Positions 16,794 through 24,850 of a stretch of 64,000 nucleotides of DNA are shown here, piece by piece. This DNA comes from Planobispora longispora (GTDB lineage Bacteria; Actinomycetota; Actinomycetes; Streptosporangiales; Streptosporangiaceae). The position numbers and the translations under genes were made by a program. The notes under the pieces were generated by a model. That model saw only the letters and a program-made list of their open reading frames with translations. It ran no database searches and was not told the origin of the DNA. Within the stretch, counting starts at the first letter, position 1; each line of letters begins with the position of its first letter. The stretch is taken from contig NZ_BOOH01000023.1 in assembly GCF_016863135.1 (NCBI RefSeq), positions 124,001-188,000 on the forward strand, read 5' to 3'.

Positions 16794-16924
16794 GGCTTCA
16801 GCCTACCGATATCGCAATTCCGGTCCGTCCGGCGCGTGCTCAGCGTGCCGGGTAGCCGCCGAGGCCGTGCTCCGGCAGATCGAAGGTGAGTCGGGGCGCG
16901 GCGAGGGGTGCGACCGGGGGCGCG

Positions 16925-17797
16925 TCAGCTCAGGACGCGCAGGGCTCCGGGGACGGCCTCGCAGGTGAGGGGGGTCGGGCCGATGCGCTCGCCGTCGGCG
17001 TAGGCGATCGCGTCCGGAGCCTCCAGCGTCACCTTCCTGGCCCGCCGCATGGTGACCAGGGGGTGGCCGGCGTGGGTGCCCCGGTAGACCTTGGGGAAGG
17101 CGCGCAGGAACCGGCCCCGGGGACCGGCGTCGATGATCGTCACGTCCAGCAGGCCGTCGTCGGGCAGCGCGCCCGGGCAGACGCGCATCCCCGCGCCGTA
17201 GGAACGGGTGTTGCCGATCGCGACGAGCATGGCCTCGCGCTCGATCACCTCCCCGTCGAGGTCGATGCGGAACGGGATCGGGGTGAAGCTCCGCAGTTCC
17301 TGAACCATCGCGACCAGGTACTTGGCCATGCCGGGCGGCCAGGACAGCCGGTTGGCCCGCTCGTTGACCCGGGAGTCGAAGCCGCAGCACAGCACGCTGG
17401 CGAACCACTCGTCCTGGCCGATCCGCGCGGCGTCGACCGTACGGCACCGGCCCCGCGCCACCACGTCCGCGGCGGCGAGCGCGTTCTTCGGCAGGCCGAG
17501 GGCGTCGGCGATGTCGTTTCCGGTCCCGGCCGGGATGATGCCCAGCGGCACGTCGGTGCCGGCCACCGCCTGGACGGCGAGGTGGACCAGGCCGTCCCCG
17601 CCGAAGGCCACCAGCGCGTCGGGCCCCTCGGCGACGGCGGTGCACGCGCGCTCCAGGGCGTCCTGGGCGGACTCCCCCAGGATCACCGATACTTCGGCGC
17701 CGTCCCTTCGGAGGCGCTCCAGGACCGGGGCGAGCAGGCCGCGCGAGCGGCCGCCACGGGCGGTGGGGTTGACGAGGACGGCGATCTCTCCGGACAC
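16925..17797 (-). CDS. Diacylglycerol kinase-family lipid kinase
   Basis: The protein has 290 residues of the DagK/YegS-like fold. Key features are VLVNPTARGGRS at the N-terminus, the nucleotide-binding VAFGGDGLVHLAVQ, and IIPAGTGNDIADALGLP, which is the GGDGT/GTGND pair of DAGK_cat enzymes, although the usual GGDGT reads GGDGL. The C-terminal half contains MRVCPGALPDDGLLDV and YADGERIGP, typical of the family. These cytoplasmic enzymes phosphorylate diacylglycerol or related lipids such as sphingosine or undecaprenol-like substrates. It starts 17 bases after tatC ends and is probably co-transcribed with tatA-tatC. No lipid substrate can be read from the sequence. Confidence 0.88.
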   Translation of the reverse strand: MSGEIAVLVNPTARGGRSRGLLAPVLERLRRDGAEVSVILGESAQDALERACTAVAEGPDALVAFGGDGLVHLAVQAVAGTDVPLGIIPAGTGNDIADALGLPKNALAAADVVARGRCRTVDAARIGQDEWFASVLCCGFDSRVNERANRLSWPPGMAKYLVAMVQELRSFTPIPFRIDLDGEVIEREAMLVAIGNTRSYGAGMRVCPGALPDDGLLDVTIIDAGPRGRFLRAFPKVYRGTHAGHPLVTMRRARKVTLEAPDAIAYADGERIGPTPLTCEAVPGALRVLS

Positions 17798-17814
17798 AAA
17801 ACGGAACTTATCGC

Positions 17815-18729
17815 CTATCTGGCCCGGTCAGCATCGCTCGTATTCAAATCGAGAGAAGAGTCGTCATCCGGAAGGTCCGTGACACTCGAGATCTCAGATG
17901 CCTCATCATCCGACAAGTGGGAGAAGTCATCGTCCTTGCGGCGCCTGTCCCGCAGGTACATGATCCCCTCAGCGAGGGCGAACAGGACCACCATCGGCAA
18001 CGCCAGCGCCAGCATCGAGAACGGGTCGGTGCTCGGGGTCGCGACCGCCGCGAACAGGAACATGATGAAGATGACCATGCGCCGGTGCTTGGCCACCGTC
18101 GCGTGGGACAGCACGCCGATCACGTTGAGGAACACCATCAGCAGGGGCATCTCGAAGGAGATGCCGAAGATGACGAGCATGACCAGCGCGTAGCTGAGGT
18201 AGTCGTCCATCTCCAGCAGCGGCACGGCGTTCCCCGGCGCGAAGCCGAGCAGGATCGCCAGGCCCTTGTCCATGACGAAGTAGGCCAGCGCCGTACCCGC
18301 CAGGAACAGCGGGATCGCCAAGCCGAGGAAGATGATCGAGTAGCGCTTCTCGTTGCGGTAGAGACCGGGCGTGACGAAGGCCCAGACCTGGTAGAGCCAG
18401 AGCGGCGAGGAGACCACCAGGGCGAACATCGCCGCGACCTTCAGGTTGACGAGGAACGCCTCGAAGACGCCGCGGATGGCGAACGTGCACTCGCCCTCCC
18501 GGAGGATCTGCGAGGCCTCCAGGCTGCAGTAGGGCGCGGTGATGAAGTCCCAGATCGGATCGAAGAAGACGAATCCGACGATGATGCCGGCCACCAGCCC
18601 CAGCAGGGCGATGACGATCCGGTTGCGCAGCTCACGGAGGTGCTCCATGAGCGGCATGCGTCCCTCGGCCGCGTCCTCGGGTGACACGGACCCGTTACGG
18701 CCCGGCTTGGGCCATTTCAGCAGTGCCAT
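17815..18729 (-). CDS. tatC: Twin-arginine translocase subunit TatC
   Basis: The protein has 304 residues with six predicted membrane segments. The N-terminal cytoplasmic motif MPLMEHLRELRNRI, with the conserved Glu used to recognise twin-arginine signal peptides, and the FGISFEMPLLMVFLN segment with the conserved Phe-Glu-x-Pro are the family hallmarks. TatC forms the receptor of the Tat pathway, which exports folded proteins. The C-terminal tail after residue 240 is long, charged and Asp/Ser-rich, typical of actinobacterial TatC. It lies 48 bp after tatA in the same orientation. No tatB gene is visible nearby, which is normal because tatB is often at another locus. Confidence 0.97.
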   Translation of the reverse strand: MALLKWPKPGRNGSVSPEDAAEGRMPLMEHLRELRNRIVIALLGLVAGIIVGFVFFDPIWDFITAPYCSLEASQILREGECTFAIRGVFEAFLVNLKVAAMFALVVSSPLWLYQVWAFVTPGLYRNEKRYSIIFLGLAIPLFLAGTALAYFVMDKGLAILLGFAPGNAVPLLEMDDYLSYALVMLVIFGISFEMPLLMVFLNVIGVLSHATVAKHRRMVIFIMFLFAAVATPSTDPFSMLALALPMVVLFALAEGIMYLRDRRRKDDDFSHLSDDEASEISSVTDLPDDDSSLDLNTSDADRAR

Positions 18730-18777
18730 TCGTGAATCCCGGTCCGAGGAGTGAGGTGATCAGGTTATGTCCGCAGC

Positions 18778-19101
18778 CTACTGCTGCTTCTGGACACCCG
18801 CCTGCGCGCGCAGCTTGGCGGCCTGCTCTTCCAGGGCCCGGGCCTGCTCCTCGGCGGAGGGCTCGGCGACCGGGGCCGGAGCGGCGATCGGCTGCGGGGT
18901 CACGGGCGCCTGCTGGGGCTGCGCCTGCACGACCGTGGCGGTGACCTCGTCGTCGTCGCGAAGCTTGGAGGTCTCCGCCTTGAAGATGCGCAGCGACCGG
19001 CCGATCCCGCGCGCCGCCTCCGGCAGCTTCTTGGCGCCGAACAGCAGCACCAGGATCACGCCAATGATGATCAGTTCAGTAGCTCCGATACCGGCGGGCA
19101 T
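18778..19101 (-). CDS. tatA: Twin-arginine translocase pore subunit TatA
   Basis: The protein has 107 residues: one N-terminal membrane helix (ATELIIIGVILVLLFGAKKL), the FGAKKLPEAARGIGRSLRIFKAE hinge and amphipathic helix typical of TatA, and a flexible tail rich in Pro, Gln and Ala. TatA oligomers form the transport pore once TatC has bound a twin-arginine substrate. The gene is preceded by pafC and followed by tatC, the arrangement known from mycobacteria and streptomycetes. The tail ends in Gln residues and contains an EEQARALEEQAAKLRAQ helix. Start, length and motif are all as expected. Confidence 0.96.
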   Translation of the reverse strand: MPAGIGATELIIIGVILVLLFGAKKLPEAARGIGRSLRIFKAETSKLRDDDEVTATVVQAQPQQAPVTPQPIAAPAPVAEPSAEEQARALEEQAAKLRAQAGVQKQQ

Positions 19102-19322
19102 GGCACATCCTTAACCAGACGAAGTGCAATCTCAGTGCCGATCGTACGCTGCCGCGGACGCACTCTCATCCCTTCAGCGTCCGAATCGTCCTTTTACTCG
19201 CAACGAATCCCGTCCGTACGTGCTCCGGAAATCAGCGGTAAAGATTCCGTACGGGGTCAGGCCACCGGTTCGCGAGGCCGTAGCGGGGAACGGCGCGGCC
19301 CGCGGGGCCCCGGCGGGCCGGA

Positions 19323-20282
19323 TCAGGAGACCGACTCGTAACGGTTCAGCGCCGCCGCCGCGGCCTCGCGCACCGCCCCGGCCAGCGAGGGCGGCGAGAC
19401 GACCCGGCCGGTGTCGCCCAGCCGCAGCGCCAGCCGGAGCAGCCAGCCCTGGTCCCGGGCGCGCAGCGCCACCCGCAGGCGGCCCTCGCCGAGCTCCTCG
19501 ACGCCCTCGCAGGGGTAGTACTCCGCCACCCACCGGCCCGCCGCGGTCACCTCCAGCTCCACCAGCTCGTCGGTGGGCGAGGGACGGAACACCCCGGGGG
19601 TCACCTCGTCGGGCACCGCGTCCTCCGGCGGGGCCGCGAGCACGTCGAGCACCTCGACCGAGAGCATGCGGTCCAGCCGGAACAGGCGCACCGCCTCGGC
19701 CCGGTAGCACCAGCCCGACAGGTAGGAACGGCCGTCCACCACGACCAGCCGCATCGGGTCGACCTCGCGCGGGGTGATCTCGTCACGGCCCGGCACGTAG
19801 TAGCGCAGCGACAACCGCCGGCCGCGCCGCAGCGCCTCGTTGACGACGGGCAGCGCGTCGGAGACGGCGCCGTCCACCTCGACGGCGACCTGGCTGCTGA
19901 TCGCGGCGGCGCCCTCCCCCGCGGCCTGCTCGAACTTGGCGATCACCCGCGAGAGGGCGTCCCGCTCGCCGAACTCCGGCATCTCGGACAACATCCGCAG
20001 CGCCACCAGCAGCGCGCTCGCCTCGTCCACGCCCAGGCGGAGCGGGCGGGCGATCGTGTCGGCGTTGTCGATGACGATCTCGCCGCCGTCCCAGGAGACG
20101 TCGATCAGGTCGCCGGGGGTGTGACCGGGCAGCCCGCACATCCACACCAGCTGCAGGTCGTCGATGAGCTGCTTCTCGGTCAGCCCGAAGATCTTCGCGA
20201 CCTCGGGCACCTGCGCCCCCGGATGGGACATCAGGTAGGGGACCAGGGCCAGCAGCCTCGGCAACCGGTCGGCCGTGCTCAT
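19323..20282 (-). CDS. pafC: WYL-domain transcriptional regulator PafC
   Basis: The protein has 319 residues: an N-terminal helix-turn-helix region (PYLMSHPGAQVPEVAKIFGLTEKQL), a WYL domain around residues 140-230 (SLRYYVPGRDEITPREVDP, then SYLSGWCYRAEAVRLFRLDR) and a C-terminal WCX domain. With PafB it forms the activator of the LexA-independent DNA-damage response in mycobacteria, where the WYL domains are thought to sense single-stranded DNA. The gene lies directly between pafB and tatA, which supports the assignment. Its ATG at 20282 overlaps the end of a short upstream frame in ATGA, inside a repeated segment (see the repeat at 20277-20391). Function is transferred from the conserved family and gene order. 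Confidence 0.9.
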   Translation of the reverse strand: MSTADRLPRLLALVPYLMSHPGAQVPEVAKIFGLTEKQLIDDLQLVWMCGLPGHTPGDLIDVSWDGGEIVIDNADTIARPLRLGVDEASALLVALRMLSEMPEFGERDALSRVIAKFEQAAGEGAAAISSQVAVEVDGAVSDALPVVNEALRRGRRLSLRYYVPGRDEITPREVDPMRLVVVDGRSYLSGWCYRAEAVRLFRLDRMLSVEVLDVLAAPPEDAVPDEVTPGVFRPSPTDELVELEVTAAGRWVAEYYPCEGVEELGEGRLRVALRARDQGWLLRLALRLGDTGRVVSPPSLAGAVREAAAAALNRYESVS

Positions 20283-20391
20283 CGGTCGCTCACTCCGCTC
20301 ACCAGTCCGTCGTCCGCCACGCGGCCCGCTCGTCCCCCACGACCCACTCCGCTCACTCCGTCGGGCCCGATCCGGCTCATCGGTCGCTCAC
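20277..20391. repeat. Duplicated 17-bp segment covering the pafC start and its upstream copy
   Basis: GCTCATCGGTCGCTCAC occurs at 20277-20293, spanning the pafC start codon, and again at 20375-20391. The upstream copy opens a 33-codon frame whose TGA overlaps the pafC ATG. The spacer also repeats the motif GTGAGCGGAGTG. This may affect translation of pafC. Confidence 0.7.
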
Positions 20392-20420
20392 CACTCCATC
20401 ATCCGCAGCGCCGTACCGGA

Positions 20421-21380
20421 TCATGCCAGAACTCCCTTCAGCCGGCGGATCACCGCGTCACGGGCGTCCGGCGGCCCGACCACCACGGCGTCGGCGGCGA
20501 ACCCGGCGACCCATCCGGCCAGCCGTTCGGGGTCGGCGAAGGTGATCTCCAGCTCGTCCCAGCCCTCACCCGCGGGCCGTACGGCCCCCGCCACCTGGCG
20601 CAGGCCCTGGCAGGCGCCCTCGCGGACCCGGATGACGGCGGTGCGCCGCTGGACCGGGCCCTCGTCGCGGGGGGCGACCATCGCCTTGACGTCGACGTCC
20701 TCGGGCACCGTCACGGTCCCGGGGCGGCCCGCCGGGACGACCGGCCCGCTGATCCGGCTGAGCCGGAAGACCCGGGGCGCCTGACGGTCGCGGTCGTGGC
20801 CCACGACGTACCACTTGCCGCGGCGGCTGACCACGCCCCACGGCTCGACCGTGCGGGTCAGCACGCTCTCCCCGGCCGCGACCCGGTAGGGGAAGCGGAC
20901 CGGGTGCCGGTCGCGGACCGCCTCCCAGAGCGCGGGGAAGGCGGGGTCCTGGGTGTCGACCCGCAGCTCCAGCGCGCCGCCGAGCATCCCGCCGGTCTCG
21001 TCGGTCTCCACGCCCCCGGCGCGCAGCTTCAGCAGCGCCCCGCTGGCCGCCTCGGCCAGGCTCGCGCGCTGCCACACCCGGGCGGCCAGGCCCACCACGG
21101 CCGCCTCGTCGGGCTCCAGCGTGATCTCCGGCAGCTCGTAGGCCTGGCGGACGATCCGGTAGCCGGGATCCTCCTCCCAGGGGTCCTTCTGGACCTCGAT
21201 CGGGATGCCGATCTCCCGCAGCTCGTTCTTGTCCCGCTCGAACATCCGCTGGAAGGCCTCGTCGTTGGCCGAGTCGTAGCCGGGCACCGCCTGGCGGATG
21301 TGCTCGGCGGTCAACGGCCGCCGCGTGGCGAGCAGGCAGATCACGAGGTTCAGCAACCGCTCGGTCTTCCGGCGCGACAT
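20421..21380 (-). CDS. pafB: WYL-domain transcriptional regulator PafB
   Basis: The protein has 319 residues with the same build as PafC: an N-terminal winged helix (MSRRKTERLLNLVICLLATR, then LTAEHIRQAVPGY), a WYL domain (around residues 140-220, FPYRVAAGESVLTRTVEPWGV and KWYVVGHDRDR) and a WCX end. In mycobacteria PafB and PafC act together on promoters of DNA repair genes after damage; the names come from their position next to pafA. Here they are separated from pafA by two FKBP genes, a regulator gene and two other genes. ATG at 21380 is chosen because GGAGGG lies upstream. It is divergent from the DUF3866 gene with only 40 bp between the starts. Confidence 0.9.
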   Translation of the reverse strand: MSRRKTERLLNLVICLLATRRPLTAEHIRQAVPGYDSANDEAFQRMFERDKNELREIGIPIEVQKDPWEEDPGYRIVRQAYELPEITLEPDEAAVVGLAARVWQRASLAEAASGALLKLRAGGVETDETGGMLGGALELRVDTQDPAFPALWEAVRDRHPVRFPYRVAAGESVLTRTVEPWGVVSRRGKWYVVGHDRDRQAPRVFRLSRISGPVVPAGRPGTVTVPEDVDVKAMVAPRDEGPVQRRTAVIRVREGACQGLRQVAGAVRPAGEGWDELEITFADPERLAGWVAGFAADAVVVGPPDARDAVIRRLKGVLA

Positions 21381-21420
21381 CCGGCCTCCCTCCCTGTTCA
21401 AATGACGCTACTCTGCCCCC

Positions 21421-22530
21421 GTGATCAGATGGCGCAGGGGCGAGGTGTTGCGGATCCGGCGCGAGTGGCCGGGGGCCGTGGAGCTCGACGTCCGGACCGA
21501 GGAGGGCGAGGCGCGCGCGCTCGCCTATCCCGCCCTGGTAGGACGCCCAGAGCCCGGCGACGCGGTCCTGCTGAACACGACCGCGCTCGCGATGGGCCTC
21601 GGTACGGGAGGGTACGCCATGGTGGTGGCGATTCCCGACCGATTGCCAGAAGATCCAGACGGACCCGGACATCTGGTAAAGGCACGCTACACCCCGTTGC
21701 AGGCCACCGTTCTCGGCGCCGACGAGCAGGACTCCCCGCACCACGAGATCCTGCGGGAGGCCGACTCCCTCGACGGCATGCCGGTTGTGGTCGCCGACCT
21801 GCACTCGGCGCTCCCGGCGATCCTGTGCGGGCTGTACGATTCGCGCCCGCGGGCCCGCGTCGCCTACGTGATGCTGGACGGCGGCGCGCTGCCCGCCTGG
21901 TTCTCCATGTCCTGCGCCCGGCTGAGGGAGGCGGGCTGGCTGGCCGGGACGGTGACGGTGGGCCAGGCCTTCGGCGGCGACGTGGAGGCCGTCACCACGC
22001 ACACCGGGCTGCTGGCGGCCCGGCACGTCCTGGAGGCCGACATCGCGATCGTCACCCAGGGGCCGGGCAACCTGGGCAGCGGCACCCGCTGGGGGTTCTC
22101 CGGCGTCTCGGCCGGAGAGGCGGTCAACGCCGCCGCGGCGCTCTCCGGCCGCCCGGTCGCGGCGCTGCGGGTCAGCGAGGGCGACCGGCGCGAGCGGCAC
22201 CTGGGGGTCTCACACCACTCCCTGACCGCCTACGGCCGGGTCGCCCTGGCCCCGGCCCTCGTCGCGGTGCCGGAGCTGCCGGGCGACTTCGGCAGCCGGG
22301 TGGCCGAGCAGGTCCGGCCGCTGGGCGGCCGGCACGAGCTGGTCCCGGTCCCCGTGGACGGCCTGCACGAGGCGCTGAAGGGTTCGCCGGTGCGGCTGTC
22401 CACCATGGGCCGGGGGCTGGACGAGGACCCGGCCTACTTCCTGACCTCGGCCGCCGCCGGCAGGCTGGCGGCCACGCTCCCGGCCCCCGGGGAGCCCCCG
22501 GAGGCGGAGACGCCCGCGGGAGCGTCGTAG
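21421..22530 (+). CDS. DUF3866 family protein
   Basis: The protein has 369 residues and matches my recollection of the actinobacterial/firmicute DUF3866 family of unknown function. Visible features are an N-terminal barrel-like part (residues 1-75, VLLNTTALAMGLGTGGYAMV), and a larger domain with MPVVVADLHSALPAIL, DIAIVTQGPGNLGSGTRWGFSG and RRERHLGVSHHSLTAYG, all strongly conserved in character. There is no signal peptide or membrane segment. It is divergent from pafB and appears in the proteasome neighbourhood of many actinobacteria, which hints at a link, but no activity is known. Its last 97 bp overlap the end of the convergent DUF3291 gene. Confidence 0.8.
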   Translation: MIRWRRGEVLRIRREWPGAVELDVRTEEGEARALAYPALVGRPEPGDAVLLNTTALAMGLGTGGYAMVVAIPDRLPEDPDGPGHLVKARYTPLQATVLGADEQDSPHHEILREADSLDGMPVVVADLHSALPAILCGLYDSRPRARVAYVMLDGGALPAWFSMSCARLREAGWLAGTVTVGQAFGGDVEAVTTHTGLLAARHVLEADIAIVTQGPGNLGSGTRWGFSGVSAGEAVNAAAALSGRPVAALRVSEGDRRERHLGVSHHSLTAYGRVALAPALVAVPELPGDFGSRVAEQVRPLGGRHELVPVPVDGLHEALKGSPVRLSTMGRGLDEDPAYFLTSAAAGRLAATLPAPGEPPEAETPAGAS

Positions 22531-22952
22531 AAGTCCTTGAAGGTGAAGGCCTCCGGGGTGGGGCCTTCCCGCCGGAGCAGCTCCAGCCGCTCCATCCCCT
22601 CCGCCAGGGAGGGGATGTACCCCTCGGGGATCCACCACATCACGGAGTACGGCTCCGCCACGCGCAGGAACCACTCCCTGCGCCGCTGCAGCACCGGCAG
22701 GTGGGCGCTGCGGTAGACGAAGTTCCACAGCTCCTCGCGCGACGCCCAGACCGAGAAGTTGATCACCAGGTGGTCGCCGTAGTCGTGGTCGACCGTCTCC
22801 CGGGGGTCGTCGCCCGCCTTGAGCCGCCACACGAAGCCGGGCGCGGCGTCGGAGAGCTCGTTGATCGGTTCGAGGAGGTCGACGAAGTCGGCGAGCTCGG
22901 GGGAGTCCAGGGGCGCCCGCAGGTGGGCGACGTTCAGCTGTGCCAGGTGCAT
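22434..22952 (-). CDS. DUF3291 domain protein
   Basis: The protein has 172 residues. Residues 1-145 match the DUF3291 type: MHLAQLNVAHLRAPLDSP, the conserved HLVINFSVWASREELWNFVY, FLRVAEPYSVMWWIPEGYIPS and EAFTFKDFYDAP. The family has a ferredoxin-like/antibiotic-monooxygenase-like barrel fold in my recollection but no firm function. The last 25 residues are a Gly/Ala/Ser-rich tail that overlaps the convergent DUF3866 gene by 97 bp and is probably not part of the fold. The gene starts 32 bp after a Cys-rich ArsR/SufR-like regulator gene on the same strand, so the two are likely an operon and the protein may serve a redox or metal response. Confidence 0.75.
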   Translation of the reverse strand: MHLAQLNVAHLRAPLDSPELADFVDLLEPINELSDAAPGFVWRLKAGDDPRETVDHDYGDHLVINFSVWASREELWNFVYRSAHLPVLQRRREWFLRVAEPYSVMWWIPEGYIPSLAEGMERLELLRREGPTPEAFTFKDFYDAPAGVSASGGSPGAGSVAASLPAAAEVRK

Positions 22953-22984
22953 GACATCAGCAGACCATCCCCGCGCCTTCTATG

Positions 22985-23635
22985 TCAATTCTCATTATTT
23001 ATAGAGAGGCTCACGCAGCACTCCCCCGGTCTCGGGTCCAGCCGGGCCCGCGCCGGATCCTGACCGAGCCCCTCCAGCAGCCCCTGGCAGAGCGAGAGGT
23101 TCATCGAGCACACCAGCAGCGGATGCTGCTCGGCCAGCACGTGGAACGGGCAGTTGCGCAGCCGCAGGCGTCCCTCCTCCTCGTAGGGCTCGTAGCCGCG
23201 CCGCCGCAGCGTCTCCTCCAGCTCCTCCCCCGGCTCCACGCGCTCCGCGAGCCTGCCGCCCGCCCGCCGCGCGGCCTCCTCCGCCCGCTCGTCCCCGCCC
23301 AGCAGGTCCACCGCCTCGGCCAGCACCAGCGCGAGCGTGCGGTAGTCCCGGGCCGGGACGCTCACCTGCCACTCCCCCGGCGCCCGCCGGTAGACCTTCG
23401 CCGGGCGCCCGCTCCCCGGCCCGGTCTTCTCGCCCAGCCGCTTGAAGCCCGCCTCCAGCAGCCCGGCCTCGACCAGCTTGTCCAGGTGGAACGCCGCGAG
23501 CGTGCGCTGCACCCCGGCCGCCTCGGCGGCCTCGTTGCGCCCGACCTCGCGCCCCTGGGAGATCACATATTCGTAGACCGCCCGCCGTACCGGATCGTTC
23601 AGGGCCGCCACCACGCCGAGGTCATCGCTGCTCAC
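22985..23635 (-). CDS. Winged-helix regulator of the SufR-like (COG2345) type with a C-terminal cysteine cluster
   Basis: The protein has 216 residues. An N-terminal ArsR/MarR-like winged helix (residues 1-75, NDPVRRAVYEYVISQGREVG and RTLAAFHLDKLVEAGLLE) precedes a helical domain and a Cys-rich end with Cys162, 176, 183, 206 and 207. SufR repressors use C-terminal cysteines to hold an iron-sulfur cluster that controls DNA binding. The spacing here differs from the classical SufR pattern, so a metal or heme centre is equally possible. It is followed at 32 bp by a DUF3291 gene, its likely target partner. No suf genes are present in the window. The DNA-binding call is firm, the cofactor is inference. 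Confidence 0.75.
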   Translation of the reverse strand: MSSDDLGVVAALNDPVRRAVYEYVISQGREVGRNEAAEAAGVQRTLAAFHLDKLVEAGLLEAGFKRLGEKTGPGSGRPAKVYRRAPGEWQVSVPARDYRTLALVLAEAVDLLGGDERAEEAARRAGGRLAERVEPGEELEETLRRRGYEPYEEEGRLRLRNCPFHVLAEQHPLLVCSMNLSLCQGLLEGLGQDPARARLDPRPGECCVSLSINNEN

Positions 23636-23756
23636 AGCCGCGAGTCTAGGCCGTGCCGGATCCCGTACGGCGAGCGGCGGAACCGGATGACGGGACGACC
23701 GTTGACGCCGGCGGCGACCGTCCGCGGCGACGTGCCGGGCCGGATGGACCGGCGGC

Positions 23757-24662
23757 TCAGTAGGCGGCCAGGACGTCCACGACGAAGACGAGGGTGTCGG
23801 AGGGTTTGATCAGCGGGGGCAGTCCCTTGTCGTAGCCGAGGTCCGGAGGGACGATCATGACGACGCGGCTGCCGACCGGGACGCCGATCAGGGCCCGCTC
23901 CCAGCCCTTGATGACGCCGCCGCCGCCGACCCGGAAGGCCCTGGGCTGCCGGGCCCGCCAGGTGGACTCGAAGGAGGAGTCCGCACCCCAGACCCTGCCC
24001 TCGTACTGGGTGACGACGAGCTGCCCGGCCTGCACCCGGGCCCCCTTGCCCTGGATGAGGACCTTGCTCCGGAACCCGGAGGGCGGCGTGCCGCGCGGCG
24101 CCGTGACGACCGGGCGCTCGCCCGGGCCGCCGCCGACCTCGACGCCTGCCAGGGAGCCGGGTCCTCCGGCGCCCGTCGCGGTCGCCCCGGGCGGGAAGGC
24201 GCCGAGCACGTCGATGACGTAGAACAGCGCGCTGTCGGCGGCCATGCCGTCCGGCGGGTTGGGACCGAAGCCCTCCCCCGGGGGGATGGCGGCCACGACG
24301 CGGCTGCCGACCCGGTGTCCCCGCAGCGCCTTGCTCACGCCGGTGAGCGACTGGCTCAGCGGGAAGGAGGCGGGGGCGCCCTGGTTGAAGCTGGAGGCCA
24401 GCAGGGGGTTGTCCGCGCCGTCCCACACGTGCGCGGTGTAGTGGGCGACGACCAGGTCGTCGGATCCGACCACCGCGCCGGTGCCGGTCATCTGCTCGCC
24501 CACCTGAAGGTCCACCGGGGGGTCGCCCTCGGGGAAGGTGATCGTCGGCTTGGCTCCGAAGGAGCTCTCGGCCCGCACGCTCTGGGCCGCCTCGCCGTCA
24601 CCGGCGGTGCAGCCGACGGCGGGCACGAGAAAGAGCACGGTGAGCAGCGCGCGAATACGCAT
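23757..24662 (-). CDS. Lipoprotein with two FKBP-type peptidyl-prolyl isomerase domains
   Basis: The protein has 301 residues. Residues 1-18 form a lipoprotein signal (MRIRALLTVLFLVPAVGC; lipobox VPAVGC, lipidated Cys18). Two FKBP-like domains follow, about residues 60-150 and 195-301. The second shows LVVTQYEGRVWGADSSFESTW, VIKGWERALIGVPVGSRVVMIVPPDLGY and DTLVFVVDVLAAY, close to the FKBP consensus, while the first is more divergent. FKBP enzymes isomerise prolyl bonds and here would act on the outer face of the membrane. ATG at 24662 is chosen for the lipobox and GGGGAG upstream. A paralogue of the same build lies next to it at 24851-25801, suggesting a local duplication. Such genes recur beside pafA in actinobacteria. 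Confidence 0.9.
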   Translation of the reverse strand: MRIRALLTVLFLVPAVGCTAGDGEAAQSVRAESSFGAKPTITFPEGDPPVDLQVGEQMTGTGAVVGSDDLVVAHYTAHVWDGADNPLLASSFNQGAPASFPLSQSLTGVSKALRGHRVGSRVVAAIPPGEGFGPNPPDGMAADSALFYVIDVLGAFPPGATATGAGGPGSLAGVEVGGGPGERPVVTAPRGTPPSGFRSKVLIQGKGARVQAGQLVVTQYEGRVWGADSSFESTWRARQPRAFRVGGGGVIKGWERALIGVPVGSRVVMIVPPDLGYDKGLPPLIKPSDTLVFVVDVLAAY

Positions 24663-24737
24663 CCGACTCCCCTGGTCCGGCGGATACGGACACACATTAG
24701 CGCCCTATTAGGAAAAATGTCAGTAGCGTCGGGAAAG

Positions 24738-24778
24738 CGGAGAGCCCGGTCACGCCGAGGGCGTGACCGGGCTCTCCG
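24738..24778 (-). terminator. Strong hairpin terminator after the second FKBP lipoprotein gene
   Basis: Arms 24738-24756 and 24760-24778 form a perfect 19-bp stem with a 3-nt loop (core AGAGCCCGGTCACGCC). On the minus strand it lies about 73 bases after the stop of the gene ending at 24851 and is followed by a short T-rich stretch (CTTTCCC). Confidence 0.85.
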
Positions 24779-24850
24779 GCCGATGAAACGGACCTCTCGC
24801 GGCGCCCGCCCGCAGGCTCGGGGAGCCCGCCCGGACGGGCCAGGCGGCGG

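Noticed and set aside
14052-16889. A 945-codon open frame opposite the helicase gene
   Set aside because: It is a low-complexity translation of the strand opposite a clear helicase; no domain or ribosome site supports it.
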